Positions 33,714 to 42,119 of a DNA stretch of 64,000 nucleotides are shown piece by piece. The position numbers were made by a program, and so were the translations under genes. The DNA comes from Chloroflexota bacterium. GTDB taxonomy: Bacteria; Chloroflexota; Anaerolineae; SpSt-313. Where the stretch lies: positions 1-64,000 of the forward strand of contig JAKPJZ010000121.1 of NCBI GenBank assembly GCA_029553955.1. The letters run 5' to 3'. Each line of letters starts with the position of its first letter. Position 1 is the stretch's first letter. The notes beneath the pieces were generated by a model. It had not been told where the DNA came from, searched no databases, and saw only the letters and a program-made list of their open reading frames with translations.

Positions 33714-35246
33714 ATGCCGTCCGTTATCATTGCAGCAGTGAGTGGCCTTGCGGGCGCCGTTCTCGGCTCCGGGCTTGGCTACTTACTCCGTGAGTACCTG
33801 GCCAAGACGCGCTTCAGGGAACTGCACCAAGAATCCGAGCGCCTGCTAAACGAGGCCAGGACCAAGTACCGTGAGATCGAGCTGGAGGCCAAGGATCTGG
33901 CGCTCCGTCTGCGCGAAGAGGCCGAGGCCGACAACAAGCGGCGCCGCGCCGAGTTGCGCGTGCAAGAACAGCGCCTGCAGCAGCGCCGCGAGAGCCTGGA
34001 CCGGCGCATCGATGCCCTCGAAGCGCGCGAGCGCGAGCTGCAGTCACGCGAAAAGGGCATCGAGCACAAGGAGCTTCAAGTCGAGCAGCTCCGCGTGCAG
34101 GTCTGTGTCGAGCTGGAGCATGTGGCCGGCATGGACCGCCAAGAGGCACGGGTCTTGCTCTTGAAGAGCACTGAGGAGGAGACTCGCCAGGACCTGGCCC
34201 GGGTCATTCGCCAGGTCGAGGCCGAAGTGGAGGAGGAGGCCGAGCGCCGAGCACGCGAGATCATCTCTCTGGCTATCCAGCGCTTTGCCTCCGACCAGGT
34301 CGCCGAGACGACCGTTTCGTCGGTGCCGCTGCCCAATGATGAGATGAAAGGGCGCATCATCGGGCGCGGCGGGCGCAATATCCGCGCCATCGAGAGCGCC
34401 ACCGGCGTGGACCTGGTGGTCGACGACACGCCGGAGGCCATCGTGCTGTCGAGCTTTGACCCGGTGCGGCGCGAGGTCGCGCGGGTCGCCGTGACCAAGT
34501 TGATCGTCGACGGCCGCATCCATCCGGCGCGCATCGAGAAGATCGTCAAGAAGGCGCAGCAGGAGGTGGACAACACCATCCGTGAGGAGGGCGAGCGCGC
34601 CGCGTATGAGAGCGGAGTGCACGGCCTGCACCCGGAATTGATCCGGCTGCTCGGCCGCCTGCGCTATCGCACCAGCTACGGCCAGAACGTGCTCATGCAC
34701 TCGATCGAGACCGCCCACCTGGCAGCGATGATGGCCGCCGAGCTCGGCGCCGACGTGCAACTGGCCAAGGAGGGCGGGCTGCTCCACGACATCGGCAAGG
34801 CCATCGACCATGAGGTGGAGGGCGCGCACGCCGCAATCGGGGCCGACGTGGCCCGGCGCATCGGCAAGCCGGCGCGTATCATCAACTGCATCGCCGCGCA
34901 TCACGGCGAGGAGGAGCCTCAGAGCATCGAGGCGATCCTGGTCCAGGCTGCCGACGCCATCTCGGGCGCGCGGCCCGGCGCACGCCGCGAGTCGCTGGAA
35001 AACTATGTCAAGCGCATCAAGGCTCTGGAGGACATCGCCGACTCCTTTGAGGGGGTCGAAAAATCGTATGCCATCCAGGCGGGGCGCGAAGTGCGGATCA
35101 TCGTCAAGCCCGAGGCCATCGACGACCTGGGGGCCGCGCGGCTGTCGCGCGACATTGCCAAGCGCATCGAAGAGAGCCTGCAGTATCCGGGCCAGATCAG
35201 GGTGACGGTCATCCGCGAGACGCGTGCCGTCGAGTACGCCAAGTAA
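33714..35246 (+). CDS. rny: Ribonuclease Y
   Basis: A 510-aa membrane-anchored endoribonuclease that starts mRNA decay. It has an N-terminal membrane helix (about 3-25), a long charged coiled coil (30-200), a KH domain ([21 protein letters not shown]), then an HD domain with [11 protein letters not shown] and [12 protein letters not shown]. The length is the family norm. AAAGGAT lies about six bases before the ATG. It follows recX and precedes spoVS and a PHP gene. Repeats of the same family flank it on both sides. Confidence 0.97.
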   Translation: MPSVIIAAVSGLAGAVLGSGLGYLLREYLAKTRFRELHQESERLLNEARTKYREIELEAKDLALRLREEAEADNKRRRAELRVQEQRLQQRRESLDRRIDALEARERELQSREKGIEHKELQVEQLRVQVCVELEHVAGMDRQEARVLLLKSTEEETRQDLARVIRQVEAEVEEEAERRAREIISLAIQRFASDQVAETTVSSVPLPNDEMKGRIIGRGGRNIRAIESATGVDLVVDDTPEAIVLSSFDPVRREVARVAVTKLIVDGRIHPARIEKIVKKAQQEVDNTIREEGERAAYESGVHGLHPELIRLLGRLRYRTSYGQNVLMHSIETAHLAAMMAAELGADVQLAKEGGLLHDIGKAIDHEVEGAHAAIGADVARRIGKPARIINCIAAHHGEEEPQSIEAILVQAADAISGARPGARRESLENYVKRIKALEDIADSFEGVEKSYAIQAGREVRIIVKPEAIDDLGAARLSRDIAKRIEESLQYPGQIRVTVIRETRAVEYAK

Positions 35247-35313
35247 GAGCCTATCCGAAAAGTCGTAGCCTGGCCCCTTGTGGACGTCGCTACGCGGCTT
35301 TTCGGATGGGCTC
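35247..35313. repeat. GAGCCTATCCGAAAAG inverted repeat, copy B
   Basis: A 67-bp element starting directly after the rny stop codon. The arms match copy A, with one change (GGATGGGCTC). The interior is TGGCCCCTTGTGGACGTCGC. It could work as a stem-loop 3' end for rny. Confidence 0.88.
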
Positions 35314-35493
35314 TAGAGGAGGCACCTGGGCGAGGCAGAGCGGAGACTGCGGGGCCTGGCGCGCAAGGAGTGCTATTCCTGGGCGAACATGTCGCCGACT
35401 GGAGAGGATCCGGCTACAGTTCTGCAGACCAGTTCTTGGCCCGAACATCACAGCAGTGGCCGTCGGAGAGTGGACGGCACAGGAGGCAGCTAC

Positions 35494-35754
35494 ATGGAGA
35501 TCCTCAAAGTCTCGGCCAGATCCAGGTCTACCGCGGTCGCAGGTGCGATCGCCGGGGTGATCCGCGAGAGCGGCCGCGCCGAGGTGCAAGCCATCGGCGC
35601 AGGGGCGGTGAACCAGGCCGTCAAGGCTGTCGCCATCGCCCGCGGCTATCTGGCCCTGGATGGCATCGACGTCGTGTGCATACCGGCGTTCACAGAAGTG
35701 AGCATTAGCGAACAAGAGCGAACGGCAGTCAAATTGATCGTTGAACCGAGATGA
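35494..35754 (+). CDS. spoVS: Stage V sporulation protein S homologue
   Basis: An 86-aa Alba-like small protein. EILKVSARSRSTAVAGAIAG and ARGYLALDGIDVVCIPAF are near-identical to SpoVS, which is widely found in non-sporulating Chloroflexota and Deinococcus-Thermus as well as in Bacillus. It probably binds nucleic acid. The ATG at 35494 has AGGAGG seven bases upstream. Its stop overlaps the start of the PHP gene (ATGA), so the two are translationally coupled. Confidence 0.95.
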   Translation: MEILKVSARSRSTAVAGAIAGVIRESGRAEVQAIGAGAVNQAVKAVAIARGYLALDGIDVVCIPAFTEVSISEQERTAVKLIVEPR

Positions 35755-36566
35755 GTTCACGGGTTGACCTGCACGTTCACACAACTGCATCCGACGGTCA
35801 GTGTACGCCCAAAGAAGTGGTTGCGATGGCGCGGGCTCGAGGGCTCCGCGCCATCGCCATTACCGACCACGAAAGCACCCAGGGCGTGCGCCCTGCTGCA
35901 GCGGCGGCGCGGGGCACGGAGCTCGGCGTGGTGCCGGGCGTCGAGATTTCCACAGAGAGCGCGCTGGGTGAGGTCCACATCCTGGGGTATTTCGTCGAGC
36001 CCGAGTCGGCGGGGCTGGAGGCCAAGCTGCGCGAGATCCGCGAGGCGCGTGTCTTGCGCGCCCGCCGCATGGTCGAGCGACTGGCCGCCCTCGGCATGCC
36101 CCTGAGCTGGGAGCGCGTGCGCGAGCTGGCGGCAGGGGAGTCGGTGGGGCGCCCGCACATCGCGCGGGCGCTGCTCGAGCAGGGCTATGTCACCTCCACC
36201 GAACAGGCGTTTGCCCTCTATATCGGCTCCAGAGGCCCGGCCTACGTGAGCCGCCTCAAGGTCACGCCGGCGGAGGCCATCACCTTGATCCGCAACGCGC
36301 GTGGCGTGCCGGTGCTGGCCCACCCATTACAGGTCACCGAGATCGTGCCTGCGCTGGCCAAGGCCGGCATCGAGGGGCTGGAGGCCAGTTACACAGGGTA
36401 CTCGCCAGAAGAGGTGCGCTACCTGGAAGACATCGCCCGCCGCCATGGCCTGATCGCCACCGGCGGCAGCGACTTCCATGGCCCCGACCTCGTCTGCGGC
36501 GAGCTCGGCGCCGCCACCGTGCCGTATGACGTTGTCGAGGAACTGCGCCGGCGAAGGCCTGCGTAA
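35751..36566 (+). CDS. PHP-domain phosphoesterase (RNase AM / nucleoside bisphosphatase type)
   Basis: A 271-aa metal-dependent phosphoesterase. PHP motifs: DLHVHTTASDG at the N-terminus, ITDHEST, PGVEIS, LAHPLQV and GSDFHG near the C-terminus. An insert of about 100 residues (SVGRPHIARALL) is typical of the YciV/TrpH group, which degrades 3',5'-bisphosphates or trims 5' ends of RNA. It shares ATGA with spoVS, downstream of rny, and so forms an RNA-decay unit. The stop codon lies within the left end of the tandem hairpin array. Confidence 0.9.
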   Translation: MSSRVDLHVHTTASDGQCTPKEVVAMARARGLRAIAITDHESTQGVRPAAAAARGTELGVVPGVEISTESALGEVHILGYFVEPESAGLEAKLREIREARVLRARRMVERLAALGMPLSWERVRELAAGESVGRPHIARALLEQGYVTSTEQAFALYIGSRGPAYVSRLKVTPAEAITLIRNARGVPVLAHPLQVTEIVPALAKAGIEGLEASYTGYSPEEVRYLEDIARRHGLIATGGSDFHGPDLVCGELGAATVPYDVVEELRRRRPA

Positions 36567-36947
36567 CCCGGACTCCCGAACTTGTTCGGGCGTCCCAGCC
36601 CCAACAAGTTGGGGACTCCGAACCCGGACTCCCGAACTTGTTCGGGCGTCCCAGCCCCAACAAGGGCGCCCCGGCCCCAACAAGTTGGGGACTCCGAACC
36701 CGGACTCCCGAACTTGTTCGGGCGTCCCAGCCCCAACAAGCTGGGGACTCCGAACCCGGACTCCCGAACTTGTTCGGGCGCCCCGGCCCCAACAAGTTGG
36801 GGACTCCGAACCCGGACTCCCGAACTTGTTCGGGCGCCCCGGCCCCAACAAGTTGGGGACTCCGAACCCGGACTCCCGAACTTGTTCGGGCGCCCCGGCC
36901 CCAACAAGGGCGCCCCGGCCCCAACAAGTTGGGGACTCCGGGTTACG
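36562..36947. repeat. Tandem array of paired hairpins between convergent genes
   Basis: Six units with a period of about 56 bp. Each carries two hairpins, CCCGAACTTGTTCGGG and CCCCAACAAGTTGGGG (one is CCCCAACAAGCTGGGG). Two units have an extra copy of about 20 bp (GGGCGCCCCGGCCCCAACAA). The ends CGTAACCCGGACTCC and GGACTCCGGGTTACG are inverted with one mismatch. It fills the gap between the PHP and ricT stop codons. Confidence 0.92.
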
Positions 36948-36952
36948 TCGCG

Positions 36953-37816
36953 CTACTCGTCGTTCTCGTCCTCTGCGTCGTCGTCTTCTTCCGCGGGGCA
37001 GGGCGCCGGCATCTGGCCCGCCTGCAGCTCGGCCGCCGAGAACTCGACAATCTCCTCGCTCTCGAGCCGGACGGTCACCATCTCCTTGAGCGCATTGATG
37101 CCGATCACCTTGCCCGGGCCCTGCGGCGTATCGATCTGGTGGCCCGGCTTGGGCAGGCGGCTGCGCGCCTCCACGTAGCACTCGTCCTCGAACTCGAGGC
37201 AGCACAGCAGCCGCCCGCAGACGCCCGAGATCTCTGCCGGGCTGAGCGGCAAGCCCTGGTGTTTGGCCATCCTGATCGAGACCGGGTTGAACTCGGTCAT
37301 CCACGAGCGGCAGCACAGCTCTCGCCCACAGGTGCCGGCGCCGCCGCACAGCTTGGCCTCGTCGCGCACGCCGATCTGGCGCAGCTCGATGCGCGCATGG
37401 AAGGTCCGCGCCAGGTCGCGTACCAGCTCGCGAAAGTCCACGCGCTTCTCTGCAGTGAACGAGAAGACCAGGCGGGTGCCGTCATAGTTGTACTCGGCGG
37501 CCACCACCTTCATGGGCAGGTTGTGTTCGGCCACCTTCTGACGGCACTTTTCGAGGACCCTGAGCTCGCGGCGCTGGAAACGCTGCGCCTGCAGACGATC
37601 CAGCGGCGTAGCCCGTCGCTCCACCGGCTTGAGCTCGCCGACGATGTTGTCGTCGTCCACCTCGTGGGGGCCGATAATGATCCGGCCCATCTCGCGGCCC
37701 CGGCTGGTCTCGACAATCACCTCGTCGCCCGGCAGCAGGCCGTCAACCCCGTTGGGGCTGAAATCGTACACCTTTGAGGTACGCCGGAAGCGCACCCCTA
37801 CTACTATGGCTCCCAT
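36953..37816 (-). CDS. ricT: PSP1-domain protein RicT (YaaT)
   Basis: A 287-aa PSP1 protein. In Bacillus, RicT with RicA and RicF carries iron-sulfur clusters and steers RNase Y processing. Cysteine motifs CGGAGTCGRELCC and CGRLLCCLEFE are conserved, as is VKVVAAEYNYDGTRLVF-type sequence. The tail is acidic. The ATG at 37816 follows AGAGGG. It lies 33 bp after holB, a classic neighbour. Its convergence on the rny-spoVS-PHP unit is worth noting, because RicT is an RNase Y partner. Confidence 0.93.
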   Translation of the reverse strand: MGAIVVGVRFRRTSKVYDFSPNGVDGLLPGDEVIVETSRGREMGRIIIGPHEVDDDNIVGELKPVERRATPLDRLQAQRFQRRELRVLEKCRQKVAEHNLPMKVVAAEYNYDGTRLVFSFTAEKRVDFRELVRDLARTFHARIELRQIGVRDEAKLCGGAGTCGRELCCRSWMTEFNPVSIRMAKHQGLPLSPAEISGVCGRLLCCLEFEDECYVEARSRLPKPGHQIDTPQGPGKVIGINALKEMVTVRLESEEIVEFSAAELQAGQMPAPCPAEEDDDAEDENDE

Positions 37817-37849
37817 ATATGTCCCTCTGGGTGAACCGGCCCTCGGCAA

Positions 37850-38839
37850 TCAGCTTGCACCCAATGTCAAGAAGAGTACTTCGAGCGTGAGCCTCGGGTT
37901 GGCATTGCATTCGAGGCGACGGCGCGCATCGGCGAGCGCCTGCAGGCCGGCAAGCAGCTCGGGCACGGTGTGCCCGCCCGCAGTACGCTCGAGCGCCGCA
38001 GCCTGATCGGCATTGCAGACCAACTCGCTGCAGCCCGCGCGCCAGAGCAAGAGGTCGCGCCACCAGCCGAGCCACAGGTCCAGCAGGGCCGGCAGCGCCT
38101 CGGCGTCGCCGCTCAGCTCGCGCGCCAGGCGCAGGTGCCCGATCGTATCGGCGCCCAACACCTCGCCCAGGTGGCCCAACTGGGCCTCGCGCTGCTGCAG
38201 GAGCTGGCCGCCCCGCGCCGCCTCCACCGCCCAGCCGACGCGCCCTGCGGCGAGCCTGGCCAGCTGTTGCGCCTGCTCGGGCTGGGCGCCGCAGCGCTCC
38301 TGCAGCCCCCGTGCGATAGCCGGCACGGCCGGCGGCCGCAGCCACAGCGGCTGGCAGCGCGAGACAATCGTCGGCAGCAGACGGCCTTCATGCGTCGCCG
38401 TCAGGATGAGCACCACCGGCGGCGGCGGCTCCTCCAGGGTCTTGAGCAGGCAATTGGCCGCCTCGGGCGTCGCGCCCTGAAAGTCGGTCAGGATCACCAC
38501 GCGGCGCCGCGCCTCCACCGGCGACAGCACCGCCTGGCGCTGCAGCTCGCGCACCTGGTCGATGCGGATGGCGCGCACCTCGCCCCCCTCCACCAGGTGG
38601 ACGTCGGGGTGACGGCCGGCGGCGATCAGGCGACAACTGCGGCACACGCCGCAGGGCGGCGCCTCGCCGGTACAGTTGATGGCCCGCGCCAGGGCCAGGG
38701 CCAGCGTGGCCTTGCCCACCCGCGGCGGCCCCAGCAGCAGGTACGCGTGCGAGAGCTGCCCTCGTTCTAGGCTGCGCTGCAAAAGGCGCACGGCCCACTC
38801 GTGGCCGATCATTCCCCAATCCCCGGCTGGCTCACTCAT
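37850..38839 (-). CDS. holB: DNA polymerase III delta' subunit
   Basis: A 329-aa clamp-loader AAA+ protein. Walker A GPPRVGKATLA, the zinc cysteines CGVCRSCRLI, and the sensor region VILTATHEGRLLPTIVSRCQ are present. The ATG at 38839 follows GAGGG; an ATG at 38812 (MIGHEWAV) matches where many family members begin. A near-consensus promoter ends only 8 bases upstream of 38839. The mRNA would therefore start at or next to the first codon and be leaderless if 38839 is used. It heads the holB-ricT operon. Confidence 0.92.
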   Translation of the reverse strand: MSEPAGDWGMIGHEWAVRLLQRSLERGQLSHAYLLLGPPRVGKATLALALARAINCTGEAPPCGVCRSCRLIAAGRHPDVHLVEGGEVRAIRIDQVRELQRQAVLSPVEARRRVVILTDFQGATPEAANCLLKTLEEPPPPVVLILTATHEGRLLPTIVSRCQPLWLRPPAVPAIARGLQERCGAQPEQAQQLARLAAGRVGWAVEAARGGQLLQQREAQLGHLGEVLGADTIGHLRLARELSGDAEALPALLDLWLGWWRDLLLWRAGCSELVCNADQAAALERTAGGHTVPELLAGLQALADARRRLECNANPRLTLEVLFLTLGAS

Positions 38840-38846
38840 GCCCTCT

Positions 38847-38875
38847 ATTGTAACACAGAGCGAGTCGCAGTTCAA
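38847..38875 (-). promoter_or_regulatory. Promoter of holB-ricT, nearly leaderless
   Basis: On the minus strand TTGAAC, a 17-bp spacer, TACAAT. The -35 overlaps the first bases of the repeat at 38871. The start point, near 38840, abuts the first holB ATG. Confidence 0.7.
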
Positions 38876-38932
38876 CTGGGGGTGTATCCCATCATCGTTG
38901 GTGACCGGCTCTTGAGCTTCGCACGAACCCGG
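38871..38932 (+). repeat. 60-bp dispersed repeat, copy R1
   Basis: Begins TTCAACTGGGGGTGTATCCC and continues ATCATCGTTGGTGACCGGCT. It is repeated at 39151-39196 (same strand) and 62390-62441 (opposite strand). Confidence 0.85.
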
Positions 38933-38945
38933 TGCTGGCCTTTGA

Positions 38946-39029
38946 GGTAGGGGTTTGGCGGGCTGGCTGGCGTTGCTGGCCGCCCCGCGGGGCGGCCAGC
39001 AACGCCAGCCAGCCCGCCAAACCCCTACC
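38946..39029. repeat. Long palindrome 5 (84 bp, no loop)
   Basis: A perfect palindrome centred at 38987.5 with 42-bp arms; the arm begins GGTAGGGGTTTGGCGGGCTG. It is the longest of the family. It lies between divergent holB and pncC, bracketed by repeat copies R1 and R2. Confidence 0.93.
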
Positions 39030-39150
39030 CCAGGTCAGGGCTGGGCGCACGAGAACACGAGCCTGTGCAAGCTTGTCCGCGCCCAAGGGGTGGCAGCGGA
39101 GCGGAGAACCCGGCGGGCACACGGGTACCCCACAACTGTGGAATATGCCC

Positions 39151-39196
39151 TTCAACTGGGGGTGTATCCCATCATCGTTGGTGACCGGCTTTTGAG
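39151..39196 (+). repeat. 60-bp dispersed repeat, copy R2
   Basis: Matches R1 from TTCAACTGGG through GACCGGCT and then diverges. The preceding CCCACAACTGTGG segment is also shared (inverted) with the region before copy R3 near 62350. Confidence 0.85.
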
Positions 39197-39220
39197 GTAT
39201 GCCCGCAGGCACAGCCACGT

Positions 39221-39249
39221 TTAGGCAACTGGGCCGGCTGTGGTATACT
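39221..39249 (+). promoter_or_regulatory. Candidate promoter of pncC
   Basis: TTAGGC, a 17-bp spacer, TATACT at 39244-39249. The -10 is good and the -35 weak. The start point is near 39256, 51 bases before the start codon. Confidence 0.45.
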
Positions 39250-39306
39250 CGAGCGGCTGGGCGGGCTGTTCGCCAGGGACCGGGTAGCCCGCAGAGGGGG
39301 TACTGA

Positions 39307-39819
39307 TTGGAGTTGCACGTGGAGAGAACAGCGGGCGCGCTGGCCCAACACGCAGGTGAGCTGCTGCGGGCGCGACGCATGACGCTGGCGGTGGCGGAAT
39401 CGTGCACCGGCGGCGGGCTGGGCGATGCCATCACCGACATTGCCGGCAGCTCGGAGTACTTTCAGGGCGGCCTCATCGCCTACTCGTACGAGGCCAAAAA
39501 GCGGCTGCTCGCCGTGCCCCGCGACCTGCTCGCCGCCAAGGGCGCCGTGAGCCCCGAGGTCGTCACCACCATGGCCGCCGGCGCCCGGCGCATCCTCCAG
39601 ACCGACCTGGCCCTGGCCCTCAGCGGCATTGCCGGGCCCGGCGGCGGCATGCCCGGCAAGCCCGTCGGCCTGGTCTACATCGCCCTGGCCACGCCCCAAG
39701 GCACCGCCTGGCGCCGCCACCTCTGCCAGGGCAACCGCATCGAGAACAAGCGCGCCTCCGTCTGCGCCGCGCTCGAATGGCTCATCGAATACCTCCAGGA
39801 GCAGCGGCAAAGGACGTAA
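39307..39819 (+). CDS. pncC: Nicotinamide-nucleotide amidase (CinA C-terminal family)
   Basis: A 170-aa NMN amidohydrolase that recycles NMN to nicotinate mononucleotide. Family motifs: TLAVAESCTGGGLGDAIT with the nucleophile Ser, YSYEAKKRLLAV, and SGIAGPGGGMPGKPVGLVY. It lacks the N-terminal MoCF domain of full CinA. TTG at 39307 has AGAGGGGG six bases upstream; GTG at 39319 is an alternative. The stop codon lies in an ACCGCAAAGGCGC repeat. Confidence 0.93.
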   Translation: MELHVERTAGALAQHAGELLRARRMTLAVAESCTGGGLGDAITDIAGSSEYFQGGLIAYSYEAKKRLLAVPRDLLAAKGAVSPEVVTTMAAGARRILQTDLALALSGIAGPGGGMPGKPVGLVYIALATPQGTAWRRHLCQGNRIENKRASVCAALEWLIEYLQEQRQRT

Positions 39820-39968
39820 ACCGCAAAGGCGCAAAGACGCCAAGGTTGTGAGGGAATGTGACTGCTCAGCCTGCTGTGGCCCGTATGACGGGCTGAGTGG
39901 CCGCGGACATCCAATCCATCCTGATCCCTTGGCGTCGTCTTGGCGTCTTTGCGCCTTTGCGGTTTACG
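39815..39968. repeat. ACCGCAAAGGCGC inverted repeat with long loop
   Basis: Outer arms CGTAAACCGCAAAGGCGC and GCGCCTTTGCGGTTTACG, extended by AAAGACGCCAAGG. The interior carries ACTGCTCAGCCTG and GGGCTGAGTGG. It provides the stop of pncC and the last codons of the convergent RNA methylase. Confidence 0.85.
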
Positions 39969-40743
39969 TGACCCCAACCCCCCTCTGGCGGGCGGCTTCG
40001 AAGAGGAGCACGGCCGCGGCGAGAGCGGCGTTGAGCGATTCCACGCCCGGCGCCATGGGGATGGCCGCGCGGACCTGGGCCAGCACCCCGGCCACCTCGG
40101 CGCCGCGGGCCTCACCGCCGATGATCAGCGCCGTATCACCCCGCCAGTCGATCTGCCAATAGGGCCGGCCGTCTTGCGCCGCGAGCACGGCCAGGCGCCC
40201 GTTCACGAGTCCGGCCAGTGCGCCCGCGTCGAGGCCGGCCTGCAGCGGCAGGCCCCAGTGCGCGCCCATCGCCGCGCGGACGACTTTGGGTGCAAAGGGG
40301 TCCACCGTGCCCCTGGTTGTGGCAAGCCCGGCGGCGCCCGCGGCCCAGGCGGCGCGCATGATCGTGCCCACGTTGCCTGGGTCACGCAAGCTATCGAGGA
40401 TGACGACCAGGCCGTGGGCGGGCCAGGGCAAGCGGGGCATCGACACGACGGCGAGCACCCCCTGCGGGGTCACCGTCTGCGCCATGGAGGCCATCACTTC
40501 GGGGGTCACTTCGATGAGGCATTCTGCGGCCTGCCGCAGGCGCGCAAGCAGCGCCTCCCCCTGTTCGAGCGTACGCACGCGGCCGGTATAGAACGCCAAA
40601 ACGGGCCTCACCCCCGCGCGCAGCGCCTCGGCCACCGATCGTGTGCCCTCGATGACAAAACGCTGCTCGCGGGTGCGGACCCGTTCGCGGTACAGAGCGC
40701 GCGCGTATCTGACGCGCTCATTGGCCAGGCTCGTCGTGACCAT
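39964..40743 (-). CDS. SpoU/TrmH-family RNA 2'-O-methyltransferase
   Basis: A 259-aa SPOUT methylase. The N-terminal substrate domain has RFVIEGTRSVAEAL. The knot has VVILDSLRDPGNVGTIMRAAWAAG, IIGGEARG (motif 2) and APGVESLNAALAAAVLLFEA (motif 3). It probably modifies rRNA or tRNA ribose; the exact target is not defined. It lies 9 bp after rplT, and this placing after infC-rpmI-rplT is common. The last residues (GVGVT) come from a repeat. No strong SD is seen, so it may rely on coupling. Confidence 0.9.
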   Translation of the reverse strand: MVTTSLANERVRYARALYRERVRTREQRFVIEGTRSVAEALRAGVRPVLAFYTGRVRTLEQGEALLARLRQAAECLIEVTPEVMASMAQTVTPQGVLAVVSMPRLPWPAHGLVVILDSLRDPGNVGTIMRAAWAAGAAGLATTRGTVDPFAPKVVRAAMGAHWGLPLQAGLDAGALAGLVNGRLAVLAAQDGRPYWQIDWRGDTALIIGGEARGAEVAGVLAQVRAAIPMAPGVESLNAALAAAVLLFEAARQRGVGVT

Positions 40744-40752
40744 CGGCAGGCC

Positions 40753-41106
40753 CTAGGCGCCGGCCTTGGCCACCTCGACCAGTCGAGTGAAACTCGCTGC
40801 ATCGCGCACAGCCATATCGGCCAGCATCTTGCGGTCGACCTCAACACCGGCCGTGCGCAGACCACTGATCAGCCGGTTGTAGGTGAGCCCTTGCTCGCGC
40901 GCTGCTGCGTTGATGCGCTGGATCCACAGGCGGCGCATATCTCGCTTGCGGTCGCGCCGGTCGCGGTAGGCATACGCCAGTGATTTGAGCAACGCTTCGT
41001 TGGCACGGCGGTAGAGCGAGTGCTTGGTACCGTACTGCCCCTGTGTGAGCTTGAGTACTTTTTTATGGCGCGCCCGGGCTGGGACGCCTCGCTTAACCCG
41101 TGGCAA
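40753..41106 (-). CDS. rplT: Ribosomal protein bL20
   Basis: A 117-aa ribosomal protein of the large subunit, needed early in assembly. [19 protein letters not shown] and [26 protein letters not shown] are diagnostic. The start is TTG at 41106, seven bases after GGGAGG; the usual M-P-R-V N-terminus requires this codon. It belongs to the infC-rpmI-rplT operon, which L20 itself often represses. Confidence 0.97.
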   Translation of the reverse strand: MPRVKRGVPARARHKKVLKLTQGQYGTKHSLYRRANEALLKSLAYAYRDRRDRKRDMRRLWIQRINAAAREQGLTYNRLISGLRTAGVEVDRKMLADMAVRDAASFTRLVEVAKAGA

Positions 41107-41185
41107 TGCTATTCCTCCCGTACGAGCGGCCGTTGCCGGCCGGCTCAAAGGCTTCAACCATGGGGCAGGCCTGGTGGCCTGCCCG

Positions 41186-41392
41186 TCAGGGCTTCAGGTA
41201 GGGGGCCAGGCGGCTGATGCGCTTCTTCTCGCCGCGCGTGGTGACCTCAAAGGTCTTGTCGAGGGCCCGCAGCACCCGTGCCGCCTTCTTGCGGCGCAGG
41301 TGGCTCTTGCCACCCTTGGTACGCAGGATCTTGCCAGTGCCCGAAATCTTGAAGCGCTTCTGCGCCGTCTTGTGCGTCTTGATCTTTGGCAT
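41186..41392 (-). CDS. rpmI: Ribosomal protein bL35
   Basis: A 68-aa large-subunit protein. The sequence starts [20 protein letters not shown], with the basic stretch [12 protein letters not shown]. The ATG at 41392 has GAGGGG seven bases upstream. It is separated from infC by a 90-bp spacer that is almost entirely an inverted repeat. Confidence 0.97.
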   Translation of the reverse strand: MPKIKTHKTAQKRFKISGTGKILRTKGGKSHLRRKKAARVLRALDKTFEVTTRGEKKRISRLAPYLKP

Positions 41393-41412
41393 CGAATTCC
41401 CCTCTAGCAGTC

Positions 41413-41467
41413 GTGTAGCCTGGGGCCTTGTGCCCGTCAGGAGCGCCCACAAGGGGCCACGCTACGG
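41413..41467. repeat. Diverged GTAGCCTGGGGCC inverted repeat between infC and rpmI
   Basis: GTGTAGCCTGGGGCCTTGTG and CACAAGGGGCCACGCTACG face each other. It is related to the interiors of the elements at 33527 and 35247. Within the ribosomal operon it could attenuate or process the transcript. Confidence 0.7.
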
Positions 41468-41482
41468 TTCTTCAAATAGGCC

Positions 41483-42031
41483 CTAACCAGAATGATCAGC
41501 CGCGCCCGGCTGCTTCAGCGCAGGACCCGGGGCGAGAAGCATGATCATCGTCTTCCCGTCCATCAGCGGCTGCTGTTCCACCGTCGCAGCGTCGCCCAAC
41601 GAGTCGGTAATGTGGCCAAGCAAATCCCTGGCGACTTCGGGATGGGTAATCTCACGCCCGCGGAAGCGAACCCGCACCCTGACCTTTGCGCCATCCGACA
41701 GGAAGGTGCGCATCTGCCGCACCTTGACGCCCATGTCGTGTTCGCCGATCTTGGGGCGCAGGCGGACTTCTTTGATCTCGATGATGCGCTGCCCCCGGCG
41801 ATCCTCGCGCTCCTTCTTGGTGCGCTCGTAGAGATACTTGCCATAGTCCATGAGACGGCACACCGGCGGGTTGGCGTTGGGAGCAACTTCTACGAGATCG
41901 AGGCCCTTCTCATCCGCAATCTGCATCGCCTCGCGCACCGGATAGATCCCAAGCTGCTTTCCTGTCTCGTCAATCAGCCGGATCTCGCGGGCCCGTATCT
42001 CCTGGTTTAGACGAACTTCTCGGCTACTGAT
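41483..42031 (-). CDS. infC: Translation initiation factor IF-3, probable AUC start
   Basis: A 182-aa factor that keeps subunits apart and proofreads start codons. NQEIRAREIRLI, EVAPNANPPVCRLMDYGKYLYE and the C-terminal RVRVRFRGREITHP are typical. No ATG, GTG or TTG lies at the expected position. ATC at 42031 has GAGGT six bases upstream and gives the family length. The nearest upstream ATG in frame (42121) lies in the -10 box of the promoter, so it cannot be the start. A rare start codon in infC is the known device for autoregulation (AUU in E. coli). Confidence 0.93.
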   Translation of the reverse strand: MSSREVRLNQEIRAREIRLIDETGKQLGIYPVREAMQIADEKGLDLVEVAPNANPPVCRLMDYGKYLYERTKKEREDRRGQRIIEIKEVRLRPKIGEHDMGVKVRQMRTFLSDGAKVRVRVRFRGREITHPEVARDLLGHITDSLGDAATVEQQPLMDGKTMIMLLAPGPALKQPGAADHSG

Positions 42032-42119
42032 CTCTCCACCTCGCTGGAAAACTGAGCACACGACCGAGACGCAGCAAGCGCCCGGCCAGAGCCGAGGCGC
42101 TTCGGGTCCATGTGCCTGC

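Noticed and set aside
36562-36947. Second CRISPR array
   Set aside because: Units are contiguous, with no unique spacers between repeats.
36327-37349. Proteins with repeated GVRVRSPQLVGAG or FGVPNLLG units
   Set aside because: Translations of the tandem hairpin array, which is a non-coding repeat.
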